Shown piece by piece: positions 34,887-44,140 of a stretch of 64,000 nt of DNA. Origin of the DNA: Alistipes excrementigallinarum. Its GTDB lineage: Bacteria > Bacteroidota > Bacteroidia > Bacteroidales > Rikenellaceae. The first letter of the stretch is position 1, and each line of letters starts with the position of its first letter. The stretch is from NCBI GenBank assembly GCA_019112825.1, contig DXIP01000007.1, forward strand, positions 1 to 64,000, written 5' to 3'. The position numbers and the translations under genes are program-made. Under the pieces are notes generated by a model that ran no database searches, was not told where the DNA came from, and worked only from the letters and a program-made list of their open reading frames with translations.

Positions 34887-35324
34887 TTATTTGATTTCGA
34901 TGCGACGCGATGCAGGAGCCTTCTCCTCGACCTTCTTCTTGGGAATGTCGATGGTCATCACTCCGTGCTCGACCTTGGCCGAAATCTTCTCGGTCTCGAC
35001 GTTGTCAGGCAGCAGCAGGCTCTGCTGGAAGCGGCTGTACGAGAACTCGCGACGCAGGTAGGTACCCTTCTTCTTGGGATCCTCCTCCTTCTCCTCGTTC
35101 TTCTTCTCCATCGAGATGACCAGCTCGTTGTCGGGGTTGACGTCGACATGGAAGTCTTCCTTGGTCATGCCCGGCGCTGCCACCTCAATGCGGAACTCGT
35201 CCTCATTCTCGATGATGTTGACGGCCGGAGAGGTCGTGTTGCGCTTCTCAAGCCACTCATTGTCGAAGAAATCATTGAAAATACTCGGCAACCAATTCTG
35301 ATTGTTACGTCTTGCAGGTACCAT
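34887..35324 (-). CDS. Small heat-shock protein, Hsp20/alpha-crystallin family
   Basis: An ATP-independent chaperone that holds unfolding proteins. The 145-residue protein has an alpha-crystallin domain from about residue 35 (PAVNIIENEDEFRIEVAAPG, HVDVNPDNELVISMEKK) and the closing VEHGVMTIDIPKK strand; a C-terminal IEIK resembles the I-x-I/V oligomer motif. The gene stands alone. Its ribosome binding site is unusually strong for this phylum (see 35332-35338). Confidence 0.95.
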   Translation of the reverse strand: MVPARRNNQNWLPSIFNDFFDNEWLEKRNTTSPAVNIIENEDEFRIEVAAPGMTKEDFHVDVNPDNELVISMEKKNEEKEEDPKKKGTYLRREFSYSRFQQSLLLPDNVETEKISAKVEHGVMTIDIPKKKVEEKAPASRRIEIK

Positions 35325-35331
35325 AGTTTTG

Positions 35332-35338
35332 TCCTCCT
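35332..35338 (-). promoter_or_regulatory. Strong Shine-Dalgarno sequence of the Hsp20 gene
   Basis: The minus strand reads AGGAGGA seven bases before the ATG at 35324. Bacteroidota genes mostly lack such sites, so it stands out and fixes the start codon. Confidence 0.75.
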
Positions 35339-35529
35339 ATTTATTTTAGTTCAACATTTGCTTTTTTGGACCCGCCCCTTTCGGAGCGGCTTCGCCCCCA
35401 ATATGGTCAAATGCCGTGCCAGAAGGCCAAAGCGCACAGTGTGTCACAAATTGTCACAAAAGCGGACGATTCGTCATGACAAAGGGAGACTCTGCACGCC
35501 ATTTCGTCGCAACTTGGCCGAAGAATCGC

Positions 35530-35537
35530 TACCTTTG
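35530..35537 (+). promoter_or_regulatory. -7-like box directly before the GNAT gene
   Basis: TACCTTTG ends only four bases before ATG 35542. If used, transcription would begin at or inside the start codon. Confidence 0.4.
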
Positions 35538-35541
35538 CGGC

Positions 35542-36069
35542 ATGACACACGACCAACTTCTGTTCCGGCCCGCCGCGGAGGCCGACCTCGGGCGCATCAT
35601 GGAGATTATCCGCGCGGCACAGGCCCGCATGCGGGCCCGCGGGAGCAGCCAGTGGCAGAACGGCTACCCCGCTGCGGCGGACATCCTGCGCGACATCGAG
35701 CGGGGCTACGGCCATCTGCTTGCGGAGGCGGAGACGGGGCTCACGGTGGCCTACGGCGCCGTGCTCTTCGAGGGCGAACCGGCCTACGAGGCCATCGAGG
35801 GGCGGTGGCTGACCACAGGCCCCTACGTCATGGTCCACCGGCTGGCCGTGGCCGAGGAGCGGCTCCGACAGGGCGTGGCGCGCCGGTTCATGCAGCGCGT
35901 CGAGGCACTGGCCCTCACGCGCGGCATCGGCAGCTTCCGCGTCGACACCAACTTCGACAACGCCGGCATGCTCGCACTGCTCGCCGAGGCGGGATTCGTC
36001 CGCTGCGGCGAAATCCGCTACGGAGCGGAGCACCGCGAAGCCTTTGAGAAGGTGCTGCGCCGACAATAG
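35542..36069 (+). CDS. GNAT family N-acetyltransferase
   Basis: A 175-residue acetyl-CoA-dependent acyltransferase of unknown substrate. The GNAT fold is shown by the N-terminal LLFRPAAEADLGRIMEII, the strand YVMVHRLAVAEERLRQGVARRFMQ (acetyl-CoA loop region with the R-Q-G-V-A core) and FRVDTNFDNAGMLALLAEAGFVRCGEI. GSSQWQNGYPAAADI near residue 35 is typical of this Bacteroidota subgroup. ATG 35542 matches the usual family start; upstream in-frame ATGs (35416, 35476) give no family-like sequence. Confidence 0.85.
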   Translation: MTHDQLLFRPAAEADLGRIMEIIRAAQARMRARGSSQWQNGYPAAADILRDIERGYGHLLAEAETGLTVAYGAVLFEGEPAYEAIEGRWLTTGPYVMVHRLAVAEERLRQGVARRFMQRVEALALTRGIGSFRVDTNFDNAGMLALLAEAGFVRCGEIRYGAEHREAFEKVLRRQ

Positions 36070-36237
36070 CCGCCCCCCACACCAACAGCCGCCTTCCTTG
36101 CCGTCAGACAGGGCGCCAAGGCCCCAAACAGGCGATTCTGCCGCCGCTGCCGCCTCCAGCCGTCGCTTCCTGCCGCCACGGTGCAGAGGTCGTACAACAG
36201 CCCCATACGGCCGTCTGCGGGACACCTGCAGGGTAAC

Positions 36238-36275
36238 AAAAAAGGAGCCGCCTCCCGTTCGGAAGGCGGCTCCTT
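36238..36275 (-). terminator. Terminator of PUL module A
   Basis: An 11-bp perfect stem (36242-36252 with 36265-36275) with six A on its left, which is a T run on the minus strand; 19 bases past the last gene of the module. Confidence 0.85.
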
Positions 36276-36293
36276 GAATGAATGCCCGATTGG

Positions 36294-37178
36294 CTACTGG
36301 GCCTCGTAGAGGAACATGCCGGTGATGTCCGTGCGCGAATTCGGAGCAAGAGCCGTATAACGGAGGTAGCGGCACGTCACGGGCTCGATGAAGCTCCAGT
36401 TCTGCGTTCCGCCCCAGACGTCAAGCACACCGTGGCTCGTCCAGTTCGTCCCGTCGGCCGAGGTCTCCACCTCAATCTGCGTGGGAGCGAAGGCCGAAGC
36501 CCAATGGGTGGTCTTGGCACCGATGAGGGTGTGGGTTGCCGCCATGTCGACCATCACCCACCAGGGTGCGGAGTTCGAAGCCACATCGCCGCCGGCCGTG
36601 CCCTTCAATACGTTGGCGTCACCCTCGATGCCATCCATCTTCGAGCATACCCAGTTCGTACGGTCAATCTGCTTGGGGTTGGCCGGAGCCTCGGCCTTGA
36701 GATTCAGATAGGCGTTCTTCGTGATGTCGAGCGTCAGCAGATTCTGACGCCCCAGCTCCACGCCGGGGGTCTGCGCAAGGGAGACGGCAATCGAATACTC
36801 CGCCTTGTCGCGCATATCGGCGGCAAAGCTCCAGTCGGAAACGGAGAGTGTCACGGGAGCCGAGACAAGCTCGCCGGCCGGAACGGTCACCTCCTGTTTC
36901 GAAAGGGCAACCGCATTTTCAGGCAGCGTCTCACTGGCAACAACATCAAACGAGAAGGTCAGGTCCTTCGCCGCGGCCTTGTTCAGGCCGACGCTGAAGA
37001 CCAGCGACGCGTCGCCCGTGATGCCCGCAGCCGTATGGCTGAGCGTCACCGACTTGTCGAGGATACCAAGATGCTCAGGCACCAGGTAAGCGTATGTTTC
37101 AAACCACGAGGTGTCCCCTTCGTCGTCGCTGCAGGCCGCAGCCCCCACACCGAGGAGGGCTACAGCTGCAAACGCCAT
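36294..37178 (-). CDS. DUF1735 / F5-8 type C (discoidin) surface lipoprotein, module A
   Basis: A 294-residue lipoprotein (lipobox GAAAC, SDDEGD after it), probably a surface glycan-binding protein. Residues about 30-145 form a DUF1735-like Ig-type domain; about 155-294 form a discoidin (CBM32-like) domain (NRT/RTNWVCSKMDG, WWVMVDMAATHTLIGAKTTHWASAF, CRYLRYTALAP). The paralogue is at 59252-60148. The start is odd: ATG 37178 gives MAFAAVALLG without the usual Met-Lys-Lys. Thirteen bases upstream an out-of-frame ATGAAAG AAATAC would read MKKYMAFAA if one base (probably G at 37185) were absent. A one-base insertion in the signal peptide is therefore suspected. Confidence 0.75.
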   Translation of the reverse strand: MAFAAVALLGVGAAACSDDEGDTSWFETYAYLVPEHLGILDKSVTLSHTAAGITGDASLVFSVGLNKAAAKDLTFSFDVVASETLPENAVALSKQEVTVPAGELVSAPVTLSVSDWSFAADMRDKAEYSIAVSLAQTPGVELGRQNLLTLDITKNAYLNLKAEAPANPKQIDRTNWVCSKMDGIEGDANVLKGTAGGDVASNSAPWWVMVDMAATHTLIGAKTTHWASAFAPTQIEVETSADGTNWTSHGVLDVWGGTQNWSFIEPVTCRYLRYTALAPNSRTDITGMFLYEAQ

Positions 37179-37222
37179 GTATTTCTTTCATATCCGTTTT
37201 CAATTTACATTACCGTTAATGA

Positions 37223-38365
37223 CTATTTGCCGTCGAAACGCTGGTTCTCACGCCACGTCAGCGGAGCGCTGGCATGGGCATGACGACCGTTCGAGGTGCA
37301 GTCGCTGCAGATGTCGCCGCTGCCCTCGTCCATGCGCCAGTAACCCACCATGTCGTCGGTCGGCGCAATCGAGTAGTAGCGGTTCGACTCAATCTGGCTG
37401 GCCGAGATGCACTTCTTCCAGAAGCGGACCTGCGCCATCATGCAATGGTTGCGGAAGTAGGTGGCACCCGAGCATACCATCTGGAGGTAGTCCACGGGAA
37501 CCGAACCGCCCTTGGTCTGGAGCGTCACATCCTTCACACCGTTGACATAAATCGTCAGCAGACCGGCCGTATCGAAGGTAATGGCCACATGCGTCCACGT
37601 CTCGGGCGTGAAGTGCGATACGGTATTCACCTGCGTGCCGAGCGTCTTGATTTGCAGCAGGTCGAAGTCAATCATCGCATCGCCGAAGCGGATGTAGATG
37701 TCGTTCGAGTCGAAGAGCGCCTGGTTGTTGATGGCAAAGCCGTCCATCCATACCCAGAATTCGAGCGACCACTCGTTGAGGCTGAGTCCCCAGTTGCGGG
37801 CCATCTCGCCGCTTCCGTCAAGCGGCTCGCACTTGAGGTGCGACGTGTAGTCCATGTAGGGAACCGACTGGACAAGAGGCTGGTCGCAGAGCACCAGGTA
37901 CTTCGACGAAGAGGGCAGCGAGTTCATCTGCGGCGAAACGACCTTGAGCGGCAGGGCATACTGGGCGCCATCCTCCGCCTCGAAGGGCTTCACCGTGATG
38001 ACCATCGCGTCACCGCTGGTGAATCCGGCCTGGATGACACCCTCGGCCGGCATCTCATAGTACTCGGCCGGAAGCACCTGATAGCTGCTTGCATTGGCCG
38101 CATTGTAGGTCTCGAGCAGCGTCGGGTCGATTTCCAGCTTCACCGTGACATCCGACGAGAGCGGACGCGAAAGCGACGGGGTAAGCGTCACCGTCACATC
38201 CTCGGCATCGACCGTAATCTTGCTCGACGTGAGGCCCTTGGAGCTGAATGCCTCCTTGATGTAGAGCCCGTTGTCAATCGTATCGTAATTGGCATCTTCG
38301 CACCCCGTACCCAGCACGGCCGCCAGGCAGAGGGCTAATCCGATATAGATTCTGTTCTTTTTCAT
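37223..38365 (-). CDS. DUF1735 / LamG surface lipoprotein, module A
   Basis: A 380-residue lipoprotein (lipobox LGTGC, Cys22). Residues about 45-165 are a DUF1735-type domain (TLTPSLSRPLSSDVTVKLEI, then TYNAANASSYQVLP). About 180-375 are a concanavalin-like LamG domain (LNEWSLEFWVWMDGFAIN, TWTHVAITFDTAGLLTIYVNG, MVGYWRMDEGSG). This layout is found in surface glycan-binding proteins next to GH18 enzymes in Bacteroidota N-glycan loci. No catalytic residues are expected. It has a paralogue at 57984-59171 with the same domain order. Confidence 0.82.
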   Translation of the reverse strand: MKKNRIYIGLALCLAAVLGTGCEDANYDTIDNGLYIKEAFSSKGLTSSKITVDAEDVTVTLTPSLSRPLSSDVTVKLEIDPTLLETYNAANASSYQVLPAEYYEMPAEGVIQAGFTSGDAMVITVKPFEAEDGAQYALPLKVVSPQMNSLPSSSKYLVLCDQPLVQSVPYMDYTSHLKCEPLDGSGEMARNWGLSLNEWSLEFWVWMDGFAINNQALFDSNDIYIRFGDAMIDFDLLQIKTLGTQVNTVSHFTPETWTHVAITFDTAGLLTIYVNGVKDVTLQTKGGSVPVDYLQMVCSGATYFRNHCMMAQVRFWKKCISASQIESNRYYSIAPTDDMVGYWRMDEGSGDICSDCTSNGRHAHASAPLTWRENQRFDGK

Positions 38366-38383
38366 AACCTTTTGCTCGCTTTG

Positions 38384-39517
38384 TTATTTCATGGGAGGAT
38401 TCATGATGGCCGAAGCCTCACGCAGATAGGGGTACTCAATCGAGTGGCCGGCAAGGCTGTACTCATACTCCATGTGGTAGGTTCCGACACCGCCCTTGCG
38501 GTAGCCGTACTGCGACTCCCACATGGCCATGCCCTTGAGCGAATTGACCGTCTGGCCGTCGCGCGTGGTGTGGGTCACACCGCCGTCGGCAGCGTAGCTC
38601 TCGAAGTTCTCGCACCAAATCAACCGCTCGGTCACCATCTGCTTGAGCGCCTCGTCGTCCCCGACCTCAAGACCCCGGAGCAGCTTCTCGTAGCGGGAGT
38701 CCAGATTCGAGTAGGAGTAGCAGGCGTAGGCCTGGATGATGTAGTAGTCGAAGTAGTCGCGCGCATCGGGATGCATGTTCTGCGGTTCGCCGTCGATGAC
38801 CAGCAGGCGGTCCGTTCCCGATTTGGGTCCGAGGTACTTGCCCAGCTCCTTGACGAAGGTCAGGAAGTTCGTGCGCTGGCGGTTCGTTTCGGGGTCGCCC
38901 GAGTCGCCGAGGTACGGACCGGCAATGTTGCCCGGCGAACCGTAGTTGGCCTCGTAGTCGAAGTCGAAGCCGTCCCAGTCGTACTTGTCAATCGTATCGA
39001 CAATCGACTTTGCATATTTGGCGATGGCGGCATCGATGGCGGCCTGGTCGCCGTCCACCCAGCCCCAGAAGTCCTTCACCGCCGCATCCTCGCTGGCAAA
39101 GCCGTTGGCCTGCCAGTTGTCGCGCACCGACTGGGGAGTCGTCTGGTCACCGCAGTTGGCCACGATGAAGCAGATGGTCACACGCGTGCCCTTCTTGCTC
39201 TTCACTTCGCGCTTGTCGGCCCACTTCTCGGGCGAAAGGCCATACCAGTTGCCCCACATCGAGACGAAATCGACGCTGTCGGGCAGACCCATCAGACAGT
39301 TGACGGGCGACGCACCCTGGCCGGTCCAGTTGCCGAACCAGCCGAAGGTCACCGAATGGTCGGTCTTCTTCCACTCGCGCAGCTGCTCGTAATACTCGGC
39401 GGGGCGAGGTTCGAAGTAGTTGTTGGGCTCCGCTTCGGTCCAGTCGCTGCAGCCCGCCACAAGCGCTGCGGCAAATGCCAGGATGCCCAGATTCAATATC
39501 TTCTTTTTCATATTCAT
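38384..39517 (-). CDS. GH18 endo-beta-N-acetylglucosaminidase-type lipoprotein, module A
   Basis: A 377-residue lipoprotein (lipobox LVAGC, Cys23) of glycoside hydrolase family 18. The catalytic motif D-x-x-D-x-D-x-E is intact as DGFDFDYE, with Glu189 as acid/base. Related SusCD-linked GH18 lipoproteins (such as B. thetaiotaomicron BT1044 and BT3987) cut the chitobiose core of N-glycans and release the glycan from protein at the cell surface; I infer the same here. QAYACYSYS and the WCENFESYA segments belong to the barrel. ATG 39517 or 39511 can be the start. It lies between susD and the LamG protein gene, as in module B. Confidence 0.85.
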   Translation of the reverse strand: MNMKKKILNLGILAFAAALVAGCSDWTEAEPNNYFEPRPAEYYEQLREWKKTDHSVTFGWFGNWTGQGASPVNCLMGLPDSVDFVSMWGNWYGLSPEKWADKREVKSKKGTRVTICFIVANCGDQTTPQSVRDNWQANGFASEDAAVKDFWGWVDGDQAAIDAAIAKYAKSIVDTIDKYDWDGFDFDYEANYGSPGNIAGPYLGDSGDPETNRQRTNFLTFVKELGKYLGPKSGTDRLLVIDGEPQNMHPDARDYFDYYIIQAYACYSYSNLDSRYEKLLRGLEVGDDEALKQMVTERLIWCENFESYAADGGVTHTTRDGQTVNSLKGMAMWESQYGYRKGGVGTYHMEYEYSLAGHSIEYPYLREASAIMNPPMK

Positions 39518-39544
39518 AGTCTTGTTCGAATCTAAGGTTTATAC

Positions 39545-41086
39545 TCAATTCTTCTTGGCCCACCACAGGTCGGTGTTGTCCGAATCCTGACCGTTGCTCA
39601 GCATGCCGACGGCCGCCGTCACGTTCGCGTTGTTGGTCTGGTACTCCGAGAGCGAGAAGCGCAGACGGCGCTGCTGGCGCTCGTTGGTCACGCCCTGCGT
39701 CGACTGGTTGTTGTAGGCCGGGAAGAGGTAGGGATAACCCGTGCGACGGAAGTCGCACCACCCTTCGAGTCCGTTGGGGAAGTTGGCAATCCACTTCTGG
39801 GTGATAATCTGCTCGAGGTGCTCCTCGTTGGACGAAACGGCGCTCCAGGCAATGGGTATCGTACTGCGGTTATTGTAGTTGTAGGCGCTGTTCTTCGGGT
39901 CGACGTAGTTGCCCGGCTTGGCCGTGCTGTTGGCGATGTAGTCCTCGGCACCCTGGGCTCCCACCTCGGAGAAGGCCAGACGGATACCCTCCTCATACCA
40001 GTGCTGTGCCGTGCCGCCCATGTCCCAGCCCAGCAGCGCACCCTCGGCACGCAGGAAGGCCACCTCGGCGGCAACGAAGAAGGGGATGGGGGTGGTCGAG
40101 GTTACGTTCCACTGGGAGTACTCGGCAAAGTCGGCCTTGTTGGCGCCGGCGATGCCCGAACGCACGCCGATGTAGCCGGAGGTGTCGGCAACGGTAGCCT
40201 CGGTGAAGAGCTTCTCGCGACGCGGGTCCTCGTAGCCGTTCATGTAGGCGGTGATGGAGGCATTCAGACGAGCCTCGCCCCAGCCCGTACCCACCTGGTA
40301 GAAACCGTTCGGGAAACGACCGTTGAGGTTGTCATAAGCGCTGTCGCTGTTCGAGGTCATCACGCCAATGGGATGGTTGACGGCCGACAGGGCCTGCTGC
40401 TTGGCGTACTCGGCATCGACGCCCGAGATGCGGATGGCCATGCGCAGCTTGAGCGAATTGGCGAACTTGACCCACTTCTCGTAGTCACCGTTGTAGACAC
40501 GGTCGTAGCCCGACATCGGACGGTAGTTGGGGTCGATGGCGTTGGAGAGCTCGGCGATGGCGAAATCCAGGTCGTCGAACATCTTGTGCCAGGCCGTCTT
40601 CTCGTCGTCGTAGGGGACGGCATACTTGCCGTTGGTCACCTGCGAATAGGGCAGCGGGCCCTGGAGGTTGAGCACATACTGCATCACGGCCACGCGGTGC
40701 AGCACCGCCAGCGCATAGTACTGGCCCTGCTTCTCGGTGTAGTTCTCCACCTGGAAATAGGAGGGATAGAACTTGGTGTAATACCAGTCGACGGTCCACT
40801 TGTTCCAGTCGTCGTCGATGTTCCAGGTCGAATAGAGCGTCGAACGCGACCAGCTGTGCGGCGCGGTGATGTATCCGCCGAAGCAGGCCCAGAAGGTAGC
40901 GTTCCGCTGGTAGGGGTTCTCTTCGGGCGACGCGAAGCAGTCCTGCATCTCCGCGAAGAACTGACGGACGTCGAGCGTCGTCGGCTCGTAGGGGTTGGTG
41001 TTGTATTCGTCGAAGTTGCTGGTACATCCGGCTAAAGCCAGCGGCAGCAAAGCAACGCCTACAATATATTTCAATACCTTTTTCAT
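39545..41086 (-). CDS. SusD/RagB family nutrient-binding outer-membrane lipoprotein, module A
   Basis: A 513-residue surface lipoprotein (lipobox LALAGC, then TSNFDEYNTNPY) that closes the SusC barrel and binds glycan for import. The SusD pattern is seen in the TPR-rich first half (LAVLHRVAVMQYVLNLQGPLPY-type helix, here split as VLHRVAVMQYVLNLQG and PLPYSQV) and in the C-terminal IAWSAVSSNEEHLEQIITQKWIA block. I prefer ATG 41086 (MKKVLKYIVG) over 41098. It follows susC by 15 bases. It is much more diverged from its paralogue at 55298 than the two susC N-termini are from each other, which suggests different ligands. Confidence 0.93.
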   Translation of the reverse strand: MKKVLKYIVGVALLPLALAGCTSNFDEYNTNPYEPTTLDVRQFFAEMQDCFASPEENPYQRNATFWACFGGYITAPHSWSRSTLYSTWNIDDDWNKWTVDWYYTKFYPSYFQVENYTEKQGQYYALAVLHRVAVMQYVLNLQGPLPYSQVTNGKYAVPYDDEKTAWHKMFDDLDFAIAELSNAIDPNYRPMSGYDRVYNGDYEKWVKFANSLKLRMAIRISGVDAEYAKQQALSAVNHPIGVMTSNSDSAYDNLNGRFPNGFYQVGTGWGEARLNASITAYMNGYEDPRREKLFTEATVADTSGYIGVRSGIAGANKADFAEYSQWNVTSTTPIPFFVAAEVAFLRAEGALLGWDMGGTAQHWYEEGIRLAFSEVGAQGAEDYIANSTAKPGNYVDPKNSAYNYNNRSTIPIAWSAVSSNEEHLEQIITQKWIANFPNGLEGWCDFRRTGYPYLFPAYNNQSTQGVTNERQQRRLRFSLSEYQTNNANVTAAVGMLSNGQDSDNTDLWWAKKN

Positions 41087-41101
41087 AATCGGGAACATTT
41101 T

Positions 41102-44100
41102 TTAGAATTGGAGTTTGACGCTGAAACCTAAATTACGCGTGCTCGGGAGCATGAAGTAATCGTAGCTCTGGTAGTAGTTGTTCGTCGTCGAAGCGGTCAC
41201 CTCGGGGTCGAACGGAGCCTTGCAGTAAATCATCCACAGGTTGCGGCCCACGAACGAAACGGTCATCCGCACCTTGTCGCGGAACCACTTTGCGGGAAGC
41301 GTATATCCCAGCGAGAGCTCCTGCAGACGGACGTTCGTCGCACTGTAGGCGTAGTAGGCGCCGTAGCCGGCGATTCCCTGATAGTAGGTCTTGGCATCGA
41401 CCTTGCCGTAGTTGACCGGCACGCCGCCGTTGTCGCGCGCCCTGCCCGAACGCTCCGATACGCCGTACTGGTCGAGGAACGATTCGGTGCTCGAGAGGGC
41501 GATACCGCCGATGCGGGCCGAGAAGGTCACACCCAGATTGATGCCCTTGTAGTCGAAGTTGTTGCTCCAGCCCATGTTGAAGTCGGGAAGAATCGAACCC
41601 AGCTTCACATCCTTGGCCATCATCGAGATGGCGCCGGTCTGCGGGTCAACCTTGATGTTGCCGTTCGAATCGGTGGCCAGCACGTGCGCAGCATAGACGT
41701 CGCCCATCGAGCCGCCCTCCTTGAGGATGACGCGGGCGTCGAGGTTGCCGAAGTTGCCCTGCTCCCAGGTCTCCATCTCGACCACTTCGCCCGTTGCGGG
41801 GTTCACGACGCCGCCGCCCAGGCGAATCACCTTGTTCTGGTTCCACGTGAAGTTGTAGTTGGTGCTGAAGGTGAAGTCACCCCACTTGTTGTTGTAGCCG
41901 ATGCCCATCTCGATACCCTGGTTCTGGATGTCACCGCTCTGGATGGGCACGTAGTCGTAACCCGACGATGCCGACAGCGGCACGTTGAAGGTCTGGTTGG
42001 TGGTGTGCGAACGGTAGTAGGTGAAGTCGAACGAAATCTTGTTGAGGAACTTGGCGTTCACACCGACCTCCCACGACTTGGTCTTCTCGGGCTTCAGCTC
42101 GTAGACCGGATAGCGTGCGAGCGTCTCCCAGTTCTTCGACTCCTCGTTGAAGGGATACGACGAACGCGTCAGGAAGCGGTCGAAGGCGCTACCCACCTCG
42201 GCATACGAACCGCGCACCTTCAGGAAGGAGAGCCAGCGCGGAGCGTCGAACATGTTCGAAACGACGGCCGAAAGACCCACCGAAGGATAGAAGAACGACG
42301 ACTCCTTCGAACCGGCCAGGCGCGAATCCCAGTCGTTGCGGCCCGTAACGGTCAGGTAGAGCATCGAGCGCCAGCCCACCTCGACGTTGGCGAACACCGA
42401 CTGAACCTGGTCGTGCCAGCCGGCCTGCTTGGGCTTGTACTTGGTCGTGTAGTCGAGGTTGTGGACGGCGAAGAGGTTGGCGTCGCGCAGGTTGCCCGCA
42501 TGGCCAATCATCTGGTAGCGCTGGTCGTTAATCGAGCCGCCGATGTTGGCCGACAGCGACCAGTCGTTCCACGTCTTGTTGATGTTGAGCATCACGTCGC
42601 CGTAGAAGCTCTGGTAAGTGCTCTGCTCGTCCTGATAGCCGCCGTTCTCGCTGGCCCAGATGGCATCCGTCGTGGCGTACTTCTTGAACGTGTAGCGGTT
42701 GGTCGTGTTGTCGACCTTGGCACGTCCCGAGATGTCCATCCAGTCGGTAATCTGATACTTGAGCGTGGCGTTGTACATGTAGCGCTTCTTGTTGTTCTCG
42801 CGCACCATGCGGTAGGCCACCCAGTAGGGGTTCTGCAGACCGATACCGGCCGTGGTGTAGGGCCAGTACTGCTCGTAGACCTCACGTGCCGCTTTGTAGC
42901 GCTCGAAGTTGCGCACCTCGTCGAAGTTGTCGCCGCGCGGGAAGAGGTAGAGCGACGTCAGCGGGTTGTAGTACTGTCCCTGGGCCGTAAGGTTGCGGTC
43001 GTTCTGGATGATGTAGCTGCCGCCCACATCGAGCGTCAGCTTGTCCTTGAGGAACGATGACGTGTTGCGGAAGGTGAAGTTGTAGCGCTCGTACTTCGTG
43101 TTGGGCAGCAGACCCGAGGTATTGGTCGTCGAGGCCGAGACGTAGGTCTGGTTCCGCGAGGTACCCGTCGTGAAGACCACCGAGTTGATGACGTTGGTTC
43201 CCGTGTTGAAGAAGTCCTCGGGGTTGTAGCTGCTGTGCTGTCTGGCGCCCCAGCTCTCGAGTGCGCCGGCCGCGTTGACGTAGCTGTTCTGGAACTTCGG
43301 CATCATGTAGGGCAGCGAGAAGGTCGTGTTGTTCGAGTAGGTGACCGTCGTCTTGTCCTTCGTTCCGCGCTTGGTGTTGATGAGCACCACGCCCGAGGCG
43401 GCATCCGAACCGTAGAGGGCGGCTGCCGAGGGACCCGTCAGCATGTTGATGGACTCGATGTCCTCGGGGTTAAGGTCGGCAACGGCGTCCGAACCGGGCT
43501 GGTCGGAGAGCACCGAGATGTCGGAGGCGCCGGTCGAGGTGTTGAACATCGGGATACCGTCAATCACGTAGAGGGCGTTGTTGCTCTTGGTCAGCGACTT
43601 GGTACCGCGCATCACCACGCGGGCCGAACCGCCGGCGCCGACGGCCGACGAGTTGATGGTCACACCGGCCACCTTGCCCACCATCGAATTCATGAAGTTG
43701 GCATCCTTGACCGTCGTGATTTCATCGGACTTGACCTGCTGCACGTTATACGACAGCGCCTTCTCCTCGCGCTTGATACCCATGGCCGTTACGACGACGG
43801 CGTTGAGGGCCGTAGCCTCCTCCTGGAGCGTCACGTCGAGCATCGTCTGTCCGACGTAGGGAATCTCCTGGGTCTGGTAGCCGATGAACGAGATGACAAT
43901 CACGTCGCCCGGCTTGACCCGCGACAGGGTGAAGCTTCCGTCCATGGTGGTCGTCGTACCCGACGAACCGTCCTGCGTGATGACCGTCGCACCGACAATC
44001 GGGCCGGCGGCGTCCTTGACGATACCCTGGACGGAGTTTTCGCCTCCGTTCTGGGCGAATGCACCGAATATGCCGACGACAAGGGCCGCACAGCACGTGG

Positions 44101-44128
44101 CGAGCATTAACTTAATCGATTTCCACAT
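41102..44128 (-). CDS. SusC/RagA family TonB-linked outer-membrane transporter, module A
   Basis: A 1008-residue TonB-dependent transporter that imports oligosaccharides with SusD. The order is signal peptide (MWKSIKLMLATCCA), carboxypeptidase-regulatory-like domain (VQGIVKDAAGPIVGATVI), plug (NALYVIDGIPM, LNPEDIESINMLTGPSAAAL, YGSDAASGVVLINTK) and 22-strand barrel ending LGFSVKLQF. There is no N-terminal STN signalling domain, so it should not act on an anti-sigma factor. Its first about 190 residues are nearly the same as in the paralogue at 52239. It is preceded by a promoter, a long leader and a hairpin. Confidence 0.96.
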   Translation of the reverse strand: MWKSIKLMLATCCAALVVGIFGAFAQNGGENSVQGIVKDAAGPIVGATVITQDGSSGTTTTMDGSFTLSRVKPGDVIVISFIGYQTQEIPYVGQTMLDVTLQEEATALNAVVVTAMGIKREEKALSYNVQQVKSDEITTVKDANFMNSMVGKVAGVTINSSAVGAGGSARVVMRGTKSLTKSNNALYVIDGIPMFNTSTGASDISVLSDQPGSDAVADLNPEDIESINMLTGPSAAALYGSDAASGVVLINTKRGTKDKTTVTYSNNTTFSLPYMMPKFQNSYVNAAGALESWGARQHSSYNPEDFFNTGTNVINSVVFTTGTSRNQTYVSASTTNTSGLLPNTKYERYNFTFRNTSSFLKDKLTLDVGGSYIIQNDRNLTAQGQYYNPLTSLYLFPRGDNFDEVRNFERYKAAREVYEQYWPYTTAGIGLQNPYWVAYRMVRENNKKRYMYNATLKYQITDWMDISGRAKVDNTTNRYTFKKYATTDAIWASENGGYQDEQSTYQSFYGDVMLNINKTWNDWSLSANIGGSINDQRYQMIGHAGNLRDANLFAVHNLDYTTKYKPKQAGWHDQVQSVFANVEVGWRSMLYLTVTGRNDWDSRLAGSKESSFFYPSVGLSAVVSNMFDAPRWLSFLKVRGSYAEVGSAFDRFLTRSSYPFNEESKNWETLARYPVYELKPEKTKSWEVGVNAKFLNKISFDFTYYRSHTTNQTFNVPLSASSGYDYVPIQSGDIQNQGIEMGIGYNNKWGDFTFSTNYNFTWNQNKVIRLGGGVVNPATGEVVEMETWEQGNFGNLDARVILKEGGSMGDVYAAHVLATDSNGNIKVDPQTGAISMMAKDVKLGSILPDFNMGWSNNFDYKGINLGVTFSARIGGIALSSTESFLDQYGVSERSGRARDNGGVPVNYGKVDAKTYYQGIAGYGAYYAYSATNVRLQELSLGYTLPAKWFRDKVRMTVSFVGRNLWMIYCKAPFDPEVTASTTNNYYQSYDYFMLPSTRNLGFSVKLQF

Positions 44129-44140
44129 AATTAAGACCGT

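Noticed and set aside
34548..36047. A 499-codon plus-strand frame across the lutA-hsp20 gap, hsp20 and the GNAT gene
   Set aside because: It runs antisense to hsp20 and out of frame with the GNAT gene; the product is low-complexity in its ends.
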